Assembly: GCA_965657935.1 (NCBI GenBank)
Contig: CBFHQE010000069.1
Location: 1 to 15,410, forward strand
Direction of reading: 5' to 3'
DNA from: Maricaulis sp965657935
Lineage (GTDB): Bacteria; Pseudomonadota; Alphaproteobacteria; Caulobacterales; Maricaulaceae
DNA length: 15,410 nucleotides
Part shown: in pieces, positions 1-7,189 of the stretch
How positions within the stretch are numbered: position 1 is the first letter of the stretch
Layout of the letters: each line of letters starts with the position of its first letter
The notes under the pieces: model-generated
What the model was told of the DNA's origin: nothing
Databases searched by the model: none
The model's input: only the letters and a program-made list of their open reading frames with translations
Program-made: the position numbers and the translations under genes

Positions 1-662
1 ATGACGTTTTCGACCTGGAAGCCCGCCATGCCGTCCAGCGCGGCACGGACGCTCTCCACCGCGCGCAGGGCCTCGTCCTCGGAACGGACCAGCCCGCCGC
101 GGCCAATACCGTCGCGGCCGACCTCGAACTGGGGTTTGATCAGGCCCACAAAGACCGCGCGCTCCGCGGCCAGGGACAGGGGCACGGGGATGACTTTCAA
201 AAGGGAGATGAAACTCGCATCGCAGACGATCAGCGAGGGTGGCGTGTCAAAATCCCCAGCTGTCAGATCCCGCGCATCCGTCGCTTCCATCGAGACCACG
301 CGATCATCGCCGCGCAGGCGCGCGTGTAATTGCTCGCGGCCGACATCAACGGCGTAGACTTTCATCGCCCCGCGTTCCAGCAGGACCTCGGTGAAACCGC
401 CCGTGGACGAGCCCACATCCAGACAGGTCCGCCCCGTCGGGTCCACAGAAAATGCGTCCAGCCCGCCCACCAGTTTCAGCGCCGCACGGCTGACATAGGG
501 ATGTAGGGCCTGCGCTTTGATCGTCGCTCCGGCCGGGATTTTCTGGGAGGCCTTGCGCAGCGGCACACCATCCAGCAGCACCAGCCCGGCATCGATCGCC
601 TGCTGCGCGCGTGCCCGGGTGTCGAAATAGCCGTTCTCAACGAGATATTTGTCGGCACGCAC
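1..662 (-). CDS. tlyA: TlyA-family rRNA 2'-O-methyltransferase (C-terminus cut by window edge)
   Basis: S4-domain plus FtsJ/RrmJ-type methyltransferase of the TlyA (hemolysin A) family; known members 2'-O-methylate ribosomal RNA with S-adenosylmethionine. About 220 residues are visible. Residues 1-60 form the S4 RNA-binding domain (VRADKYLVENGYFDTRARAQ at the start, then HPYVSRAALKL). The SAM-binding loop is LDVGSSTGGFTE near residues 81-92, followed by CDASFISL and LIKPQFEVGRDG. Lys63, the Asp of CDASF and the Lys of LIKPQ match three members of the K-D-K-E catalytic set; the fourth (Glu, expected in the last ~30 residues) lies beyond the edge. The start is read as GTG at 660-662, since the protein then begins exactly where TlyA proteins do; no ATG fits. 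It begins 6 nt after the dxs stop, so it is probably co-transcribed and coupled with dxs. The Shine-Dalgarno is weak. Confidence 0.93.
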   Translation of the reverse strand, partial: MRADKYLVENGYFDTRARAQQAIDAGLVLLDGVPLRKASQKIPAGATIKAQALHPYVSRAALKLVGGLDAFSVDPTGRTCLDVGSSTGGFTEVLLERGAMKVYAVDVGREQLHARLRGDDRVVSMEATDARDLTAGDFDTPPSLIVCDASFISLLKVIPVPLSLAAERAVFVGLIKPQFEVGRDGIGRGGLVRSEDEALRAVESVRAALDGMAGFQVENV

Positions 663-668
663 CCGGCT

Positions 669-2594
669 CTACTCAGCCTGCACGCCCGCTGCCATGACTT
701 GCGCCGCATCCTGTTCGCGGCCCAACGCTTCAAGCGCCTTGGCCGCGATGTGGCGGGCGTTGAGGCCGGCGGTTTCGTACATGTTGAATGGCGTGTCCTG
801 GTCCTGGAATACATCCGGCAGCGTCATCGTGCGGATTTTCAGGCCGCGATCCAGCGCGCCGCGATCGGCGAGCATGTGCAGGACAAAGGCTCCGAAACCG
901 CCCACAGCGCCCTCTTCCACCGTGATCAGAACTTCGTGCTCGCGAGCGAGCCGCAGGATCAGCTCTTCATCCAGCGGCTTGGCGAAACGGGCATCAGCGA
1001 CCGTCGCCGGGAAGCCTTTGGCTGCGAGCTCGTCAGCGGCCTTCAGCGCCTCGTCCAGACGTGTCCCCAGCGAGAGGATCGCGATGGACGCGCCTTCGCG
1101 CACAATGCGGCCCTTGCCGATCTCGAGCACTTCGGCGATCTCGGGCAGGTCAACGCCGGTGCCATTGCCGCGCGGATAGCGGAAGGCGGATGGACGGTCG
1201 TCGATCTGGTTCGCCGTTGCGACCATGTGACAGAGCTCTGCTTCGTCGGCCGCGGCCATCACAACCATGCCCGGCAGCGCGCCCAGATAACCGACGTCAA
1301 AGGAACCGGCATGGGTACAACCGTCAGCACCGACAAGTCCGGCCCGGTCGATAGCGAACCGGACGGGAAGTTTCTGGATGGCCACATCGTGCACGACCTG
1401 GTCATACCCGCGCTGCAGGAAAGTGGAATACAGCGCGCAAAAGGGTTTCATCCCGTCCGCAGCGAGCCCGGCCGCGAACGTCACCGCATGCTGTTCGGCG
1501 ATACCGACATCAAACATGCGATCGGGAAAATGCTGGCCGAACTTGTCGAGCCCCGTGCCCCCGGGCATGGCGGCTGTGACACCGACAACGCGCTCATCGG
1601 CCTGCGCTTCCTTGATCAGCTGGTGGGCAAACACGCCGGTGTAGGACGGGGCGCCAGGCTTGGACTTTTGCTGTTCGCCAGTGACCACATTGAATTTGGC
1701 GACGCCGTGATACTTGTCTGCCGCTGCCTCGGCCGGGGCGTAGCCCTTGCCCTTCTGGGTGACGACATGGATCAGGACCGGGCCTTCCTCGCCATCACGC
1801 ACATTGCGCAGGACGGGAACCAGCTGGTCCATGTCATGACCATCGATCGGGCCGACATAACGAAAGCCCATTTCCTCGAACAGCGTGCCACCCATGGCCA
1901 TGCCACGCATGTATTCCTCGGCCCGGCGCGCAGCTTCCTTGACATGGAACGCCTTGGCGACGCCTTTGCCCAGTTTGCGGATGTTTCGATAACCCTGGCT
2001 GGACACCAGCCGCGAGAAGTAATGGCTCATGGCGCCGACCGGAGGCGCGATGGACATGTCGTTGTCATTGAGGATGACGATCAGGCGAGAATTGAGATCC
2101 CCCGCATTGTTCATCGCCTCATAGGCCATGCCCGCCGTCATCGAACCATCGCCGATGACGGCAATCACATTGCGCTGCTCGTCCTTGAGGTCGCGCGCAA
2201 CGGCAAAGCCCAGCGCTGCGGAAATGGACGTCGAGGCATGCGCCGCGCCAAACGGATCGTATTCGCTCTCCGCGCGCTTGGTGAAACCCGACAGGCCACC
2301 ACCCTGTCGCAGGGTGCGGATGCGATCTCGGCGTTCTGTCAGAATCTTGTGCGGATAACACTGGTGCCCGACGTCCCAGATCACCTTGTCGTCTGGCGTG
2401 TCGAACACATGGTGCAGCGCCGTGGTCAGCTCCACCACACCCAGGGCAGAACCAAGATGGCCGCCGGTAACGGATACGGCATCGATTGTCTCGGCGCGTA
2501 ATTCGTCGGCAACCGACTTAAGCGTGTTTATGTCGAGATTTTTGAGATCTGCAGGTTTTTCAACTCGATCCAGATTCGGTGTCTTTTCAGACAT
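669..2594 (-). CDS. dxs: 1-deoxy-D-xylulose-5-phosphate synthase
   Basis: Thiamine-diphosphate enzyme that condenses pyruvate with glyceraldehyde 3-phosphate, the first step of the MEP isoprenoid pathway; cytosolic. It has 641 residues, full length for the family. Visible marks: GGHLGSALG with His46, WDVGHQCYPHK (residues 73-83), the ThDP/Mg motif GDGSMTAG starting at 148 with Asn162-Asn163 downstream, NDNDMSI (176-182), the pyrimidine-domain segment DVGIAEQHAVTFAAG carrying the catalytic Glu, and DRAGLVGADG-THAG; a cysteine (GADGCTHAG) stands where many homologues have Pro or Gln. The C-terminal transketolase domain follows. It starts 16 nt after the ispA stop and ends 6 nt before tlyA. Its product goes on to IPP/DMAPP, the substrates of IspA encoded just upstream. 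The Shine-Dalgarno is poor, which fits translation carried over from ispA. A very long open frame on the other strand is a shadow. Confidence 0.98.
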   Translation of the reverse strand: MSEKTPNLDRVEKPADLKNLDINTLKSVADELRAETIDAVSVTGGHLGSALGVVELTTALHHVFDTPDDKVIWDVGHQCYPHKILTERRDRIRTLRQGGGLSGFTKRAESEYDPFGAAHASTSISAALGFAVARDLKDEQRNVIAVIGDGSMTAGMAYEAMNNAGDLNSRLIVILNDNDMSIAPPVGAMSHYFSRLVSSQGYRNIRKLGKGVAKAFHVKEAARRAEEYMRGMAMGGTLFEEMGFRYVGPIDGHDMDQLVPVLRNVRDGEEGPVLIHVVTQKGKGYAPAEAAADKYHGVAKFNVVTGEQQKSKPGAPSYTGVFAHQLIKEAQADERVVGVTAAMPGGTGLDKFGQHFPDRMFDVGIAEQHAVTFAAGLAADGMKPFCALYSTFLQRGYDQVVHDVAIQKLPVRFAIDRAGLVGADGCTHAGSFDVGYLGALPGMVVMAAADEAELCHMVATANQIDDRPSAFRYPRGNGTGVDLPEIAEVLEIGKGRIVREGASIAILSLGTRLDEALKAADELAAKGFPATVADARFAKPLDEELILRLAREHEVLITVEEGAVGGFGAFVLHMLADRGALDRGLKIRTMTLPDVFQDQDTPFNMYETAGLNARHIAAKALEALGREQDAAQVMAAGVQAE

Positions 2595-2610
2595 TCCGGC
2601 TACCCGCCTT

Positions 2611-3504
2611 TCACGAACGGCGCTTCAGCACAAAGTCGACCGCTTCTCTCAACAAATTTGCACGTTCGCCGAAAGGATCAAGATGCTCCTTGGCTTGCGC
2701 GGCCAAGTGTCGCGACCGTTCCTTGGCACCCTCTACGCCCAGAATGGTGACAAAGGTGGCTTTTCCTTGACCGGCATCCTTGCCGACCGCCTTGCCCGCC
2801 TCGTCGACATCCCCTGTGGCATCCAGAAGGTCGTCCGTGATCTGATAAGCCAAGCCTAGATCGTGTGCAAATCCTTCTAGCGCCCGGCGGATGTGATCCT
2901 CCACATCCTTCAGCGTCGTTACTGCCTCGGCCGCGTAATTGATCAACGCCCCCGTCTTCATCCGGTGCATGCGCGTAACCACTGATATGTCGAGGGTTTC
3001 GCGTTCACCAATGATGTCGATCATCTGCCCGCCGACCATGCCGGCAGCGCCACTGGCACGCGCCAGCTTTTCGACCAGGCGGGCGCGCACTGCACCTTGC
3101 GCATGCGTGTCCGGATGCGCGAGAATTTCATAGGCGATGGATTGCAGCGCATCTCCGGCCAGAACCGCCGTGGCCTCGTCATAGGCCTTGTGCACGGTCG
3201 GACGTCCCCGACGCAGATCGTCATCATCCATACAGGGCAGATCATCATGGATCAGGGAATAGGCGTGGATACATTCCAGAGCGCAGGCCGCACGCAGCAT
3301 TCCGCGCTCATCGCCGTGCACAAGCTTGCCCAGCTCCAGGGTCAGGAAAGGCCGCAGGCGTTTGCCCGGCCCAAGAGCGGCGTAACGCATGGCGGAGTTG
3401 AGCGAGGCCTCGGGCCCTTCAGCACGCGGCAGCAGGGCGTCCAGCGCGACCGTCACCCGGTCAGCTGTCTCATTCAGTTTCTGCTCGAAGCTCTCAGCGC
3501 TCAT
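2611..3504 (-). CDS. ispA: Farnesyl diphosphate synthase (short-chain polyprenyl synthase)
   Basis: Class II prenyltransferase that adds isopentenyl diphosphate to DMAPP and GPP to give C15 farnesyl diphosphate, the precursor for ubiquinone, undecaprenyl phosphate and other lipids; cytosolic. It has 297 residues, normal for bacterial IspA. Seen: GPGKRLRPFL (46-55), first Asp-rich motif DDLPCMD (87-93) followed by DDDLRRGRPT, which has the two-residue insertion typical of bacterial farnesyl synthases; GGQMIDI (158-164); KTGALI (184-189); second Asp-rich motif QITDDLLDATGD (221-232); GKDAGQGKATF. The first motif is preceded by HAYSLIH, as in farnesyl rather than long-chain enzymes, so C15 is the likely product, but geranylgeranyl specificity cannot be excluded by eye. 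It lies between xseB and dxs; a 76-nt gap with a GC-rich hairpin separates it from xseB. Confidence 0.95.
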   Translation of the reverse strand: MSAESFEQKLNETADRVTVALDALLPRAEGPEASLNSAMRYAALGPGKRLRPFLTLELGKLVHGDERGMLRAACALECIHAYSLIHDDLPCMDDDDLRRGRPTVHKAYDEATAVLAGDALQSIAYEILAHPDTHAQGAVRARLVEKLARASGAAGMVGGQMIDIIGERETLDISVVTRMHRMKTGALINYAAEAVTTLKDVEDHIRRALEGFAHDLGLAYQITDDLLDATGDVDEAGKAVGKDAGQGKATFVTILGVEGAKERSRHLAAQAKEHLDPFGERANLLREAVDFVLKRRS

Positions 3505-3521
3505 GCGGCTCTCTCAACGGG

Positions 3522-3540
3522 GCGGCCAACAGGCGGCCGC
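3522..3540 (-). other. GC-rich hairpin in the xseB-ispA gap
   Basis: The 76-nt gap between xseB and ispA contains a perfect 6-bp inverted repeat, GCGGCC at 3522-3527 and GGCCGC at 3535-3540, with a 7-nt loop. The same stretch also reads as a 7-bp direct repeat, GGCGGCC at 3521-3527 and 3532-3538. No T-run follows in the minus-strand direction, so it does not look like a full Rho-independent terminator; it may pause transcription, mark an RNA processing site, or mean nothing in GC-rich DNA. Confidence 0.3.
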
Positions 3541-3580
3541 GGCTAACAACTCGGAAATCACAGGCGACCCGGGCAGGTCC

Positions 3581-3832
3581 TTATTGTTCAAGCTGGGCAG
3601 GTTCCAGCGACACGGAACCATCCTCGCCCTTGACGATCTTGTCGACCTTGAGCTCGGCATCTTTCAGCTTGCCCTCGCAATGCGCGCGCAGGGCTGCACC
3701 CCGTTCATAGATGGCGATGGAACGCTCCAGCTCGACCTCACCGCTTTCAAGCTGCTGGACGATACGTTCCAGCTCGGCCAGGGCCTGCTCGAAATTCATG
3801 GCGGCGATGTCGGCATTCGGCGTTTCAGGCAT
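3581..3832 (-). CDS. xseB: Exodeoxyribonuclease VII small subunit
   Basis: Small subunit of exonuclease VII, which with the large subunit XseA degrades single-stranded DNA to short oligonucleotides; XseA is not in this window. It has 83 residues, normal for the family. The hallmark two-helix stretch is clear: FEQALAELERIVQQLESGE, then VELERSIAIYERG and LRAHCEGKLKDAELKV, with an acidic C-terminal tail. The ATG at 3830-3832 is preceded by GGAG with 8 nt spacing. The first 12 residues are a variable leader; Met12 is a less likely alternative start. The position between the upstream phosphatase/deacetylase genes and ispA-dxs matches the usual alphaproteobacterial arrangement, in which xseB sits just before ispA. 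Confidence 0.95.
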   Translation of the reverse strand: MPETPNADIAAMNFEQALAELERIVQQLESGEVELERSIAIYERGAALRAHCEGKLKDAELKVDKIVKGEDGSVSLEPAQLEQ

Positions 3833-3889
3833 CAGGCTTTCTCCAAGACACGCCGCACCATAGGCACGCTCGCTCGAGCGGGCAACGCG

Positions 3890-4492
3890 TCAATTGCCGC
3901 GGTATTCGTATTGGCGATAGGACCAGTAGCTGTCGCCGCCATCATGCACACATTTCCAGCCTGCCTGCTTGATAAACGGGCGCATCATGCGGTTGAACCA
4001 GCCATGCGCACAGACGGTGACGTGCCCTTGCTGCGCGGCCTCGACCAGGCGGGCGGCAGCCATGGCGGCGCGCGCCTCAGCCTCGAGTCGGCTTTCCCGG
4101 CCCCGCGACATGCCAAACCACCAGCTGCAGCGCGCGAACACGCCCCAGGTCTTGGCCATGTAACGCCCCGGCATGGGCGGCGGCGGCAATTCGGCCTCAA
4201 TAAACACAGGATCGATCACCAGCTCGCGCCCTGGCGCGGCGCCGTGTGCCGTTTCGATCGCGCGCTGAAGGGTTGAGGCGAAGACGATATGAGACGCCGC
4301 TGCAGCCGCCTTCAGATTGTCGCAAGCATCCTGTCCAGGTACCAGGCTGGAAGGCTGATAGGTATTGTCCCACCAGTCCTCATACCCACGCCAGTCAAGA
4401 ACCTGTTCGCGGTTCGCGTCAGGCTGGCCGTGCCGGGCGACGGTAATACGTCCGGGACCACTTTGGGCATTGGCGGGGACAGGGCTCGACAT
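3890..4492 (-). CDS. Histidine phosphatase superfamily protein, tryptophan-rich
   Basis: Member of the phosphoglycerate-mutase-like histidine phosphatases, 200 residues. The phospho-acceptor motif is Arg20-His21-Gly22 (VARHGQPDAN); the second phosphate pocket is STLQRAIETA (73-82) with Arg77; a glutamate (Glu99 or Glu101, IEAEL) stands where the acid residue is expected; the second catalytic histidine is in CAHGWFNRMM (His163). All core residues are present, so it should be catalytically able; the substrate is unknown. No signal peptide, so cytosolic. Nine tryptophans in 200 residues are unusual, clustered as DWRGYEDWWD, CSWWFG and around HGW and YWSY, and may line the substrate pocket. It lies 48 nt after the deacetylase-like gene and 57 nt before xseB; that second gap contains a 10-bp palindrome at 3871-3880. 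It could act on a small phosphorylated metabolite or a prenyl phosphate, but that is only suggested by location. Confidence 0.82.
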   Translation of the reverse strand: MSSPVPANAQSGPGRITVARHGQPDANREQVLDWRGYEDWWDNTYQPSSLVPGQDACDNLKAAAAASHIVFASTLQRAIETAHGAAPGRELVIDPVFIEAELPPPPMPGRYMAKTWGVFARCSWWFGMSRGRESRLEAEARAAMAAARLVEAAQQGHVTVCAHGWFNRMMRPFIKQAGWKCVHDGGDSYWSYRQYEYRGN

Positions 4493-4514
4493 TCACGCTC
4501 ATCCAGTTGGCACT

Positions 4515-4530
4515 AGCCGGAGCCCCGGCT
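4515..4530 (-). other. Short perfect hairpin after the deacetylase-like gene
   Basis: The 48-nt gap between the deacetylase-like gene and the phosphatase holds AGCCGG at 4515-4520 and CCGGCT at 4525-4530, a perfect 6-bp stem with a 4-nt loop. It lies about 11 nt beyond the TAG stop at 4541-4543 in transcription order. No T-run follows, so it is at best a pause, partial attenuator or processing site. Confidence 0.3.
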
Positions 4531-4540
4531 GCGGGTGACA

Positions 4541-5476
4541 CTACGGCGCACTCGCCAGACCGCCAACAAATGCAGCTGCAGCCCGGCCAAGTGCGGGGCA
4601 GTCGTATCCCCCCTCCAGCACGGAAACAAGCCGGGAATGCGCAAATTCATCCGCACACACGCGAATTTGCCCGGCAACCCAACGGTAATCCGCATCAGAC
4701 AGGTTCAACCCACCCAGCGGATCTGCCTCATGAGCATCAAAGCCGGCCGAGACGAGAATGATCTCCGGACGAAAACTGGCCAGCGCCGGCACAACCTCTG
4801 CCTCGAACCGGCGACGCCAAAGCGCCGAGCTGGAATTGTCCGCAAAGGTCAGATTGAGAACATTGCCATTCAGACCGGTCTCGCCTTCCCGCCCGGTGCC
4901 CGGATAAAGCGGCGCCTGATGCAGGGAGGTGAACAGGACACGCTCATCCACCTCGGCGAGACACTGGCTGCCATTGCCATGATGAACGTCGATATCAACG
5001 ATGGCTGCGCGTGCCAGGCCGTGCGCCTCCAGGGCATGCAGGGCTGCGACAGCGACCGAGTTGAACAGACAAAACCCCATGGCGCGGTCGGGCTCGGCAT
5101 GATGGCCGGGCGGACGCGCCAGACAGAATGCCTGTCTGGGCTCTGCCGTCACCACACAATCGACAGCCTTCAGGGCCGCTCCAGCCGCGTGAAGCCCGGC
5201 TTGAACGGAAGATTGCTGGACGTGAGTATCCGGGTCCAGCGCTTCCCAGCGGCCTTCCTGGGCGGCGGCACAGGCCGACAGGACACGCTCGACATGGCCG
5301 GCCGTGTGAAAGCGTTCCAGCTCGTGGCGTTCTGCTGGTCGACTTTCCACCCACTCACAGCCGGCGAGTGGCTCGAGCGCCTGCCTGACCGCCGCATAAC
5401 GTCCGGGATGCTCGGGATAACCCGGCGGCACCGGATGCCCGGCACTGGCCGGGCTGTCGACGATCAGGACGCTCAT
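4541..5476 (-). CDS. Histone deacetylase-family amidohydrolase
   Basis: Zinc-dependent deacetylase of the arginase/deacetylase fold, the group that includes class II HDAC-like bacterial enzymes and acetylpolyamine amidohydrolases. It has 311 residues, full length. Motifs in order: HPVPPGYPEHPGR (14-26), FCLARPPGHHAE with the catalytic His125-His126 pair, GFCLFNS, DIDVHHGNG (161-169), SLHQAPLYPGTG, SAGFDAHEADPLGG (243-256), and LEGGYD with the oxyanion tyrosine Tyr291. Zinc ligands are expected to be Asp163, His165 and Asp247; all are present, so the enzyme looks active. No signal peptide. It starts 4 nt after the stop of the short-chain dehydrogenase and probably shares its message. The substrate (acetyl-lysine on proteins, acetylated polyamine, or another amide) cannot be told from sequence. 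Deacetylase-like genes upstream of xseB-ispA-dxs are common in alphaproteobacteria. Confidence 0.95.
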   Translation of the reverse strand: MSVLIVDSPASAGHPVPPGYPEHPGRYAAVRQALEPLAGCEWVESRPAERHELERFHTAGHVERVLSACAAAQEGRWEALDPDTHVQQSSVQAGLHAAGAALKAVDCVVTAEPRQAFCLARPPGHHAEPDRAMGFCLFNSVAVAALHALEAHGLARAAIVDIDVHHGNGSQCLAEVDERVLFTSLHQAPLYPGTGREGETGLNGNVLNLTFADNSSSALWRRRFEAEVVPALASFRPEIILVSAGFDAHEADPLGGLNLSDADYRWVAGQIRVCADEFAHSRLVSVLEGGYDCPALGRAAAAFVGGLASAP

Positions 5477-5480
5477 GCTG

Positions 5481-6362
5481 TCAGCCTGCCAGTCCGGACA
5501 GGTCCATGATTTTTACGCCGGGCGGGGTCGGCGCCTCGTCTTCTTCGGGAACAAAGAAGTCCGGCAGGAGGTCCGTACCGGGTTCAACAGAATACTGGTC
5601 AAAATCCGTCACACCCTCCGAATAGAGAAAGGTGTCGTCGATGAGGAAATTACCGGTGAACTCCCGGGCCGGCTTGTTGAGCACGGCATACGCGGTGTCG
5701 GCGAGGATTTCCGGCTTGCGGCAGGTTTTCATCGCCTCGTCATTGGCCAGCACGTTGGAGATGGCCGCCGTTGCAACTGCGGTGCGCGGCCAGATGGCAT
5801 TAGCGCCAATGCGGCCCTTGAACTCTTCTCCCCAGCCCAGCACACACAGGCTCATCTGGTATTTTGCGCTCGTATAGGCCACGTGGGGGCCAAACCAGAG
5901 CGGACGCATGTCCAGCGGTGGCGACAGCACGAGAATGTGCGGGTTTTCAGCCTTTTCCAGATACGGCAGGCATTTCTGGGTGACCAGGAATGTGCCGCGC
6001 CCATTGACGCCGTGCATCAGGTCATAACGCTTCATCGGCACATCAGCCGTGCCCCGCGGATAAATGGCGGAGGCATTGTTGACGACGGCATCAATCCCGC
6101 CGAAACGCTCGACCGCCTGGGCGACGGCAGCTTCGACATTGGCCTCGTCGCGGATGTCACACTGGACCGCCAGGGCCTGACCACCCGCAGCCTCAACGGC
6201 TTCAGCGGCCGAATGAATGGTACCGCCCAGCCGCGAATCCTCGGTGACGGATTTTGCGGCGATAACGATATTGGCGCCGTCCCGCGCACAGCGCTCGGCG
6301 ATTGCCAGGCCAATGCCGCGGCTGGCGCCGGTGATGAAAATGGTCTTGTCCTTGAGGCTCAT
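5481..6362 (-). CDS. Short-chain dehydrogenase, HSDL2-like, without SCP2 domain
   Basis: NAD(P)-dependent oxidoreductase of the SDR family, 293 residues. The Rossmann motif is TGASRGIG (11-18), followed by CDIRD (68-72), NNAS (95-98), and the active-site Ser147 with Tyr163-x3-Lys167 (YTSAK). The run LSPPLDMRPLWFGPHVAYTS and the later CVLGWGEEFKG and NAIWPRTAVATAA closely resemble hydroxysteroid dehydrogenase-like protein 2; animal HSDL2 carries a C-terminal sterol-carrier (SCP2) domain, which is absent here. The last 40 residues (DDTFLYSEGVTDFDQY, DLLPDFF, then an acidic/proline tail) are typical of the bacterial single-domain form. The real substrate is unknown; a fatty-acyl or lipid carbonyl is a reasonable guess. 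The ATG at 6360-6362 has GGGAG with good spacing. It sits 44 nt after the second signal peptidase and 4 nt before the deacetylase-like gene. Confidence 0.92.
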   Translation of the reverse strand: MSLKDKTIFITGASRGIGLAIAERCARDGANIVIAAKSVTEDSRLGGTIHSAAEAVEAAGGQALAVQCDIRDEANVEAAVAQAVERFGGIDAVVNNASAIYPRGTADVPMKRYDLMHGVNGRGTFLVTQKCLPYLEKAENPHILVLSPPLDMRPLWFGPHVAYTSAKYQMSLCVLGWGEEFKGRIGANAIWPRTAVATAAISNVLANDEAMKTCRKPEILADTAYAVLNKPAREFTGNFLIDDTFLYSEGVTDFDQYSVEPGTDLLPDFFVPEEDEAPTPPGVKIMDLSGLAG

Positions 6363-6406
6363 TCTTGTCTCCCGCCCTTTATCGAGTACAGGAAACTAGT
6401 GCGGTA

Positions 6407-7186
6407 TCAGAGCGGGCGCCAGACCCGGCCTGTTGGACAGTGGAGTTCAGGTTCTCGGTCGCAGCGCTCAAAGGTGAAGGGCACGGTCTCGGCCCGGCCA
6501 ATCACATTGGCCAGGGGTACAAAACCCGGACCGCCTTCGGCACGACTGTCGACAGAATTGTCCCGATTATCTCCCATCAGGAAGACATGGTCGGCAGGCA
6601 CCAGGATCGGACCGAAATCATCCAGGGGGTGGCGGTCGGTGCGTTCGTAGATCCAGTGCGCCGGCGCACCGGGCAATTCCTCCTCGAACGCCATGACATC
6701 CACCACGGGGGGGAAACCATTATGCTGGCGATAACGGCGCGCCTCGGTCCGGGCACGCAGGACCATGTCACCATTGATGATCAGGCGGCCGTCACGCACT
6801 TCGATACGGTCCCCGGGAACCCCGACCACGCGCTTGATCAGGACCAGGTCCTCCCGCGGAGACTGGAGGACGATGACATCACCGCGCTCGGGCTCGGCCC
6901 AGCCGACACGACCGTCCCAGCTGTCCGGCAGCAAACCGCCCAGCCCCAGCGGCAGGGAATGACGCGAATAGCCATAGGCCCATTTGGACACGATGATCCG
7001 GTCACCAACCTCGAGCGTTGGCTGCATGCTTTCGCTGGGAATGTAATAGGTGGCGAAGGCAATTGACGACCAGGCGAACCAGATCGCCACCACGCCCGAC
7101 AGAAAGCGTACGGTCTCGACGCCTTCACGCAGACCGGAGCGCACCCAGCGCGGCAGCCGTCGAAGCAAGCGAAACGTCCGCGTCAT
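6407..7186 (-). CDS. lepB: Signal peptidase I (downstream copy of a tandem pair)
   Basis: Inner-membrane serine protease that removes Sec/Tat signal peptides on the periplasmic side. It has 259 residues. A basic N-terminus (RLLRRLPRWVRSGLR) precedes one membrane segment at about 28-48, then box B YIPSESMQPTLEVGDR with nucleophile Ser53, IVSKWAYGYSRHSLPLG (65-81), LIKRVVGVPGD with general base Lys118, and box E GDNRDNS (205-211) plus VDSR. The catalytic dyad is intact. The C-terminus ends with RCDREPELHCPTGRVW, containing Cys242 and Cys250. It starts only 3 nt after the stop of the upstream copy; a possible Shine-Dalgarno GGAGAGG lies about 10 nt before the ATG, inside the end of that copy. 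The two proteins are clearly paralogous across their whole length but differ in the mid-domain. They may divide substrates between them; which one is the housekeeping enzyme cannot be told. Confidence 0.95.
   Translation of the reverse strand: MTRTFRLLRRLPRWVRSGLREGVETVRFLSGVVAIWFAWSSIAFATYYIPSESMQPTLEVGDRIIVSKWAYGYSRHSLPLGLGGLLPDSWDGRVGWAEPERGDVIVLQSPREDLVLIKRVVGVPGDRIEVRDGRLIINGDMVLRARTEARRYRQHNGFPPVVDVMAFEEELPGAPAHWIYERTDRHPLDDFGPILVPADHVFLMGDNRDNSVDSRAEGGPGFVPLANVIGRAETVPFTFERCDREPELHCPTGRVWRPL
6949..6991 (-). repeat. 43-bp near-identical segment shared by the two lepB genes (copy in downstream gene)
   Basis: Positions 6949-6991 match 7741-7783 at 42 of 43 bases; the only difference is at 6959 versus 7751, a synonymous His codon (CAT versus CAC). 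The segment encodes the conserved VSKWAYGYSRHSLP stretch after the catalytic serine box. Sequence just outside on both sides has clearly diverged. Confidence 0.85.
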
Positions 7187-7189
7187 GAC

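Noticed and set aside
476..814. 112-codon minus-strand frame spanning the dxs-tlyA junction
   Set aside because: It overlaps both real genes in another frame and is Arg/Ser/Pro-rich; the GTG-started tlyA frame carries the recognisable S4 domain instead.
699..2501. 600-codon open frame on the plus strand opposite dxs
   Set aside because: It is an antisense shadow of a gene with high third-position G+C; its translation has no recognisable domain, is rich in His/Arg/Gln as shadows are, and dxs is unambiguous.
3389..6650. Three long plus-strand frames (295, 324 and 391 codons) opposite ispA/xseB/phosphatase, the deacetylase and the dehydrogenase/lepB genes
   Set aside because: Each covers well-identified minus-strand genes and crosses their boundaries; no ribosome-binding site or protein family supports them.
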